Shown here piece by piece: positions 60,375 to 64,000 of a DNA stretch of 64,000 nucleotides (its first letter is position 1; every line of letters begins with the position of its first letter). The stretch lies in assembly GCA_031556065.1 (NCBI GenBank), contig JAVBTR010000055.1, positions 11,828 to 75,827 of the forward strand. Direction: 5' to 3'. Under the pieces are notes generated by a model. It made no database searches. It saw only the letters and a program-made list of their open reading frames with translations, and had not been told where the DNA came from. The position numbers and the translations under genes were made by a program. Origin of the DNA: JAVBTR01 sp031556065 (GTDB taxonomy: Bacteria; Bacillota; Clostridia; Christensenellales; Aristaeellaceae).

Positions 60375-61178
60375 ATGAAGCTTGGTTTTATCGGCGCAGG
60401 CAATATGGCCGGCGCAATTGCCCGGGGCATTATTAAAAATAACTATATAGAGCCTGAAAACGTTTTTATCAGCGACGTGGTCAACGCCCAATGCCAGAAT
60501 TTAAAAGACGATACCGGTGCTCATATCGCCAAGAACAATATTGAATTGGTCCGTTCTTCTGATGTGGTCTTTTTAGCAGTTAAGCCTATCTTTTTAGAAG
60601 AGGTATTAACGCAAATCAAGCCCTATTTAGCGGGAAAAGCCATTGTATCGATTGTTACCGGCTGGGCCCACGGGCGGATCATGGAGGCACTGGAGGGCAT
60701 TAACGATGTGGAATTAGTCTGCGTAATGCCTAATACGCCTGCCCTGGTTTCCCAGGGAATGACGGCTATTGTAGACAACCATACATTAAACGAAAATATG
60801 TTCGCATTTGTGAAAGGTTTGTTCGATTCCATTGGCAGAACAACATTATTGCCCGAAAGGCTTATGGAAGGTTATATCGCCATTTGCGGCTCTGGTCCGG
60901 CTTATGTGTATATGTTTATTGAAGCCATGGCGGATGCTGCCGTTAAAGAAGGCTTGCCACGAGCCTTGGCTTATGAAGCCGCGGCCCAGGCGGTTAAAGG
61001 CGCGGGGGAAATGGTGCTTCTAAGCGGCCAGCATCCGGCGGCCCTTAAGGATGCGGTTTGTTCTCCAGGGGGGACAACCATCGAAGCTGTAATTGAACTG
61101 GAAAAGGGTGGTATGCGCAGCGCTGTGATGAACGCGATCAGCGCCAATGCCAATAAGGCCCGCAGCTTATCTAAATAA
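60375..61178 (+). CDS. proC: pyrroline-5-carboxylate reductase
   Basis: 267 aa NAD(P)H enzyme for the last step of proline synthesis. N-terminal Rossmann motif KLGFIGAGNMAGAIARGI, VFLAVKPIFLEEVL, VCVMPNTPALVSQGMTAI and the C-terminal dimerisation/active-site signature (SPGGTTIEAV, preceded by ALKDAVC). ATG 60375 follows GAGGAGA. Confidence 0.96.
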   Translation: MKLGFIGAGNMAGAIARGIIKNNYIEPENVFISDVVNAQCQNLKDDTGAHIAKNNIELVRSSDVVFLAVKPIFLEEVLTQIKPYLAGKAIVSIVTGWAHGRIMEALEGINDVELVCVMPNTPALVSQGMTAIVDNHTLNENMFAFVKGLFDSIGRTTLLPERLMEGYIAICGSGPAYVYMFIEAMADAAVKEGLPRALAYEAAAQAVKGAGEMVLLSGQHPAALKDAVCSPGGTTIEAVIELEKGGMRSAVMNAISANANKARSLSK

Positions 61179-61198
61179 GTTTAAGGGGAATAAATTAA

Positions 61199-61705
61199 GT
61201 GCAAGCGAATAACAATACAGTTAAGAAAAACGTTCAGATTTATACTGACGGGGCTTGCTCCGGCAATCCCGGCCCAGGCGGTTGGGGGGCGATCCTGTGT
61301 TATGGGGAACACCGCAAGGAGATTAGTGGCCATATGCCTAGCACCACCAACAACCGCATGGAGCTCTTTGCTGCCATCGGTGGTCTTGGCGAATTGAAAG
61401 CCCCTTGCGTTGTGGAGCTTTATTCCGATTCTGCTTACATGGTCAACGCCTTTGAAAAGAATTGGATCGATAAATGGCAAAAAAACGGCTGGAAGACTTC
61501 CCAAGGGGGAATGGTAGAAAACCAAGACCTTTGGCGCTTACTTTTAACGCTGACAAAGAAGCATGAAGTCAGTTTTCATAAAGTAAAGGGACATGCGGAT
61601 CATCCAGAAAATAACCGCTGCGATGAGTTAGCCAGAGGAGCCATCCAGGATTTTTTGCGCATGAACCAGATGGAGGCTTCTTCCCAGACGGTTTCTGTTA
61701 AATAG
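61199..61705 (+). CDS. rnhA: ribonuclease HI
   Basis: 168 aa enzyme degrading RNA in RNA-DNA hybrids. The DEDD active site is visible: IYTDGACSGNPGPGGWG (D), NNRMELFAAIGGL (E), LYSDSAYMVNAF (D), and HADHPENNRCDELA (D, with flexible-loop His). GTG start with AAGGGG upstream. A short acidic/polar C-terminal tail follows the core. Confidence 0.95.
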   Translation: MQANNNTVKKNVQIYTDGACSGNPGPGGWGAILCYGEHRKEISGHMPSTTNNRMELFAAIGGLGELKAPCVVELYSDSAYMVNAFEKNWIDKWQKNGWKTSQGGMVENQDLWRLLLTLTKKHEVSFHKVKGHADHPENNRCDELARGAIQDFLRMNQMEASSQTVSVK

Positions 61706-61720
61706 GGACGTGTTTTAAAA

Positions 61721-61764
61721 CTTTCAACTATTCGCAAAAGGATACTTTAACGAATAGTTGAAAG
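61721..61764. repeat. 14-bp perfect inverted repeat upstream of the recombinase gene
   Basis: CTTTCAACTATTCG (61721-61734) and its exact complement CGAATAGTTGAAAG (61751-61764) around 16 nt. It may be the rnhA terminator (GCTATTTTA follows, a weak T-run), an operator for the recombinase gene (TATAAT lies at 61775-61780), or a recombinase binding site. Confidence 0.6.
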
Positions 61765-61795
61765 GCTATTTTACTATAATTGAGGTTTACTTAGG

Positions 61796-62881
61796 ATGAA
61801 CAATGATTATCGTGCCCGGATCGATGAACAGCGCATTGAACAAATTCGCGCCATTAGCCGTGAGCTGCCTCCGGCTTGCGGTGATTTTTTGCGCGGCATC
61901 AGCACTACTACCGGCACCTTAACCCGTTTGGCCTATGCTTATGATCTGCGTGTGTTTTTCAATTTTCTGCTCTCAGAGCGGTTTTTATTCGCCAATGTAA
62001 GTCTACCCTCCTTTTCCGATTCGAAAATCGCTCTCATAAGCCAATCGGATTTGGAAGCTTATGTGGAATATTTGACAATCTATTACAAAAATACCGAAAA
62101 CGAAAATGACGGTCCAATGAAGCCCATTCATAACCATGAGTTAGGTATATCTCGTAAATTGTCTTCGCTACGGTCTTTTTTTGAATATATGTTTAAAAGC
62201 AAACGCATTCCTTCAAATGTAACCACATTGATTCCGTTACCCAAACTGCATGATAAACCCATTTTAAAAATGGAAATGAATGAAATCGCTAAAATGCTTT
62301 CTATTGCGCAAACCGGTGAAAACATGTCGGTTGGGCAACAAAAATTTCAGAAATTAACCATGTCACGGGATTATGCCATGCTTTCATTATTTTTAGGAAC
62401 AGGCATTCGCGTTAGTGAATGTGTTGGCATCAATTTGGATGATTTGGATTTTGATCAGAACGCCTTTTTAGTGACCCGCAAAGGCGGCAACCAGGTAATG
62501 CTCTATTTCCCGCAGGAAGTGGCGAAGGCCCTGCAAGATTATTTGGATGAAAGAATGAAAATAGAAGCCTTGGAAGGCCACGAAGATGCGCTGTTCTTAT
62601 CCCTCCAGCGCAAGAGAATCACCCAACGGGCAGTACAAAATATGGTAAAAAAATATGCGCTGCAAGCAGCGCCTTTAAAGAAGAAACTAAGCCCACACAA
62701 GCTTCGCAGCACATATGCCACTAATTTGTATGGTGAAACCGGCGATATTTATCTGGTAGCGGATGCCCTTGGCCATTCCAATGTGAATACCACCAAAAAG
62801 CATTACGCCGCCATGTCGGAACAACGGCGGCGTGAAGCAGCTCAGCATGTGCATTTGCCATCGAAAAATAATAAGGATTAA
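61796..62881 (+). CDS. tyrosine recombinase (XerC/XerD-like)
   Basis: 361 aa. N-terminal SAM-like DNA-binding domain (about 35-140). The catalytic domain has the full set: R205 (GTGIRVSE), K229 (TRKGGN), H301 and R304 (SPHKLRST), H327 (LGHSN) and nucleophile Y337 (KKHYAAM). There is no phage or element context. The position beside rnhA/lexA and the size suggest a chromosomal Xer-type or clostridial house-keeping recombinase. No dif site is seen, but see the inverted repeat at 61721-61764. Confidence 0.85.
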   Translation: MNNDYRARIDEQRIEQIRAISRELPPACGDFLRGISTTTGTLTRLAYAYDLRVFFNFLLSERFLFANVSLPSFSDSKIALISQSDLEAYVEYLTIYYKNTENENDGPMKPIHNHELGISRKLSSLRSFFEYMFKSKRIPSNVTTLIPLPKLHDKPILKMEMNEIAKMLSIAQTGENMSVGQQKFQKLTMSRDYAMLSLFLGTGIRVSECVGINLDDLDFDQNAFLVTRKGGNQVMLYFPQEVAKALQDYLDERMKIEALEGHEDALFLSLQRKRITQRAVQNMVKKYALQAAPLKKKLSPHKLRSTYATNLYGETGDIYLVADALGHSNVNTTKKHYAAMSEQRRREAAQHVHLPSKNNKD

Positions 62882-62935
62882 TCTGGTACACCCCAGAGCA
62901 ATACGTAAGATTAGACGTTACAGAGCATTAGTTTA

Positions 62936-63121
62936 TTAGTTTTTTTCGATTTTATCTATATCTATCGCCAGAAAATCCGCATCGCTTTTAGGGACGCATT
63001 TCATGCAGTTATCGCAGATTTTTGTTTCGTCTAAATCGCAATGGTCGCATTCACCGCATTCCATACATTCTCGCGGGTAAAGCACGCATTCTTTATAGCT
63101 TTCGTCTAACTCCTGTGCCAA
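62936..63121 (-). CDS. small cysteine-rich protein
   Basis: 61 aa if started at TTG 63121, which lies 8 nt after GGAGG (63134-63130). A GTG at 63130 overlaps that site and is less likely. It contains CMECGECDHCDLDETK and ICDNCMKC: eight cysteines in CxxC patterns, plus one near the N-terminus, and an acidic C-terminus. It probably binds Zn or Fe-S. No function known. Divergently transcribed from lexA, sharing the intergenic region with the LexA-type box. Confidence 0.75.
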   Translation of the reverse strand: MAQELDESYKECVLYPRECMECGECDHCDLDETKICDNCMKCVPKSDADFLAIDIDKIEKN

Positions 63122-63144
63122 CTCCCCCACCTCCGTACTGAATA

Positions 63145-63173
63145 AGTATACTCCTGATTTTAGTGTTTGTAAA
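63145..63173 (-). promoter_or_regulatory. promoter of the cysteine-rich peptide gene
   Basis: Minus-strand TTTACA (63173-63168), a 17-nt spacer and TATACT (63150-63145). It lies 9 bp from the LexA-type box. Confidence 0.8.
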
Positions 63174-63181
63174 GATATTTG

Positions 63182-63195
63182 CGAACAGATGTTTG
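63182..63195. promoter_or_regulatory. LexA/SOS box
   Basis: CGAAC-AGAT-GTTTG: nearly the Firmicute LexA palindrome CGAAC-n4-GTTCG, one base off. It overlaps the -35 box of the lexA promoter, the classic place for autorepression. Confidence 0.85.
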
Positions 63196-63221
63196 ATTTT
63201 TGCTTTCGTTTATGTTATAAT
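63193..63221 (+). promoter_or_regulatory. sigma-A promoter of lexA
   Basis: TTGATT (63193-63198), a 17-nt spacer and consensus TATAAT (63216-63221). The -35 overlaps the LexA box. Confidence 0.85.
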
Positions 63222-63251
63222 CTAAATGAATAAGCTTTGGGGTGATGAAAG

Positions 63252-63860
63252 ATGCGAAAACCTCGGGGGGATAATCAACAGCGTATCCTGGAATTCATTA
63301 AAGAAGAAGTGCAAAAAAAGGGTTATCCTCCTTCGGTACGTGAGATTGGCGATGCGGTGGGTCTTAAATCCACCTCGACTGTCCACGGCCATTTGGTGCG
63401 CCTTGAAAAGAAAGGCCTTTTGCACCGGGATTCTATGAAGCCCCGTGCCATGGAAGTGACAAACGATCCTACTTTTTCCCGCCAGAATAATGTGATGCTG
63501 CCGGTTCTGGGCCGTGTTACAGCCGGTATTCCCATCCTGGCGGAAGAAAACGTGGAAGACTATATCTCTGTTTCCGAAAACATGCTGGGCGATGGGGAAC
63601 ATTTTGTGCTGTTTGTCCGCGGTGAAAGCATGATTGAAGCAGGTATACTGGATGGCGACTACGTCATCGTCCACAAGCAACACGATGCCTACAACGGCGA
63701 TATTGTTGTGGCCTTGATCGAAGATGACGCTACTGTAAAACGCTTCTACAAAGAAAACGGTGTCTTCCGTCTTCAGCCTGAAAACTGCACCATGGGGCCG
63801 ATTATCGTAAAAGAGGTAAGCATTTTAGGCAAAGTGGTTATGCTGTATCGAAAGTTTTAA
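63252..63860 (+). CDS. lexA: LexA repressor
   Basis: 202 aa SOS repressor and self-cleaving protease. Winged helix N-terminus (RILEFIKEEVQKKGYPPSVREIGDAVGLKSTSTVHGHLVRLEKKG), cleavage bond A91-G92 in RVTAGIP, Ser126 (RGESMIEAG) and Lys163 (ATVKRFY) of the catalytic dyad. Normal length. Confidence 0.97.
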   Translation: MRKPRGDNQQRILEFIKEEVQKKGYPPSVREIGDAVGLKSTSTVHGHLVRLEKKGLLHRDSMKPRAMEVTNDPTFSRQNNVMLPVLGRVTAGIPILAEENVEDYISVSENMLGDGEHFVLFVRGESMIEAGILDGDYVIVHKQHDAYNGDIVVALIEDDATVKRFYKENGVFRLQPENCTMGPIIVKEVSILGKVVMLYRKF

Positions 63861-63919
63861 AAATAAAAGCTGCTCGCATTAATGGACTGTACCCCGGATA
63901 ATGGACAATGAAAAAAGAG

Positions 63920-63954
63920 ACCTCCTGTTGTAGAATAAAACTACGACAGGAGGT
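63920..63954 (+). promoter_or_regulatory. hairpin sequestering the transposase ribosome binding site
   Basis: ACCTCCTGTTGTAG (63920-63933) pairs with CTACGACAGGAGGT (63941-63954), 14 pairs with one GU. The AGGAGG Shine-Dalgarno (63948-63953) is fully inside the 3' arm, 8 nt before the ATG. Confidence 0.75.
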
Positions 63955-63961
63955 TTTAACA

Positions 63962-64000
63962 ATGAGGCAAAAATACACAAACATGCAAGAGCTGGCAAGC
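63962..64000 (+). CDS. start of a putative transposase ORF (cut by window edge)
   Basis: Only MRQKYTNMQELAS (13 codons) is visible. It follows AGGAGG at 8 nt and the IS-like end, so a transposase or its HTH subunit is the likely product. Too short for a family call. Confidence 0.5.
   Translation, partial: MRQKYTNMQELAS

Larger units (their letters stand above)
63883..64000 (+). mobile_element. left end of an insertion sequence (cut by window edge)
   Basis: After lexA the sequence carries TGTACCCCGGATAATGGACA (63888-63907), reminiscent of IS3-type terminal repeats (TGT-rich start, GGACA). A hairpin and an ORF with a strong ribosome binding site follow. The other end lies outside, so the inverted repeat cannot be confirmed. 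Confidence 0.6.

Noticed and set aside
60155..60430. 91-aa minus-strand open frame over the tRNA
   Set aside because: It is a translation of tRNA-Trp and its flanks; the cloverleaf explains the sequence.
61796..62881. Prophage or integrative element suggested by the tyrosine recombinase
   Set aside because: No phage genes, no tRNA-associated att repeat and ordinary housekeeping genes on both sides. A chromosomal Xer-like role is more likely.

Overview
The window looks like chromosomal core DNA of an anaerobic, low-to-mid GC member of the Clostridia (Bacillota). I infer this from four things: Bacillus/Clostridium-type gene neighbourhoods (Gls24-fakA-recG, darA-holB-ricT, mutS-mutL-miaA-ynbB, spoIVFA-spoIVFB); a trimeric NAD-linked [FeFe] hydrogenase; pyruvate phosphate dikinase; and a V-type ATPase whose c-ring carries Na+-binding residues. 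Spore-related genes (two SpoIVF-like proteins, a SpoIID-domain protein, a SpoVB-like flippase, Ric proteins) suggest a spore-former or a descendant of one. I cannot name genus or species. No phage, plasmid or CRISPR is visible. The only mobile DNA is the start of an insertion sequence cut by the right edge.

Layout. 1-3005 (minus): an operon aminotransferase-tyrS-yigZ behind a T-box leader whose specifier codon reads UAC (Tyr). 3030-7176 (plus): Gls24 protein, fatty acid kinase, recG. 7196-10015: ppdK with its own promoter and terminator. 10023-12498: darA-holB-ricT. 12523-12812: a small 2[4Fe-4S] ferredoxin. 12947-17634: a 1312-residue secreted SpoIID protein with about ten SH3b repeats, then a tRNA methyltransferase. 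17612-20274: flippase (minus), dCMP deaminase (plus) and a DUF6062 protein (minus), packed tail to tail. 20402-29587 (plus): a SPOR-domain membrane protein, then a hydrogenase locus. The locus has a regulatory block (DRTGG protein, RsbW-like ATPase, HydS-like [FeFe] protein, DRTGG protein, PHP protein) followed by the catalytic set NuoE-like/ATPase/ferredoxin-like/NuoF-like/HydA. 29591-29875: a chain of hairpins between two copies of one terminator stem-loop. 29873-33775 (minus): lgt-pncB-serine hydrolase-recX. 33830-43139 (plus): upp and the nine-gene V-ATPase (H/G-I-K-E-C-F-A-B-D). 43225-46435: ABC exporter and a methyltransferase. 46499-60132 (plus): eleven closely packed genes for RNA modification and decay, mismatch repair and SpoIVF proteins. 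60172-60245: tRNA-Trp (minus). 60337-63860: proC, rnhA, a tyrosine recombinase, a divergent Cys-rich peptide, and lexA with a LexA-type box. 63883-end: insertion sequence start.

How it fits together: energy metabolism is built on H2/NADH/ferredoxin cycling (HydABC, ferredoxin, PpdK) coupled to a Na+ ATPase. The other blocks are housekeeping. The points most worth following up are the HydS-like sensory block beside the catalytic hydrogenase, the hairpin chain inserted in a duplicated terminator, the Tyr T-box on an aminotransferase, the LexA box beside a Cys-rich peptide, the RNase G without its zinc-link, and the hairpin that hides the ribosome binding site of the transposase-like ORF. Function calls come from reading motifs by eye; no search was run.
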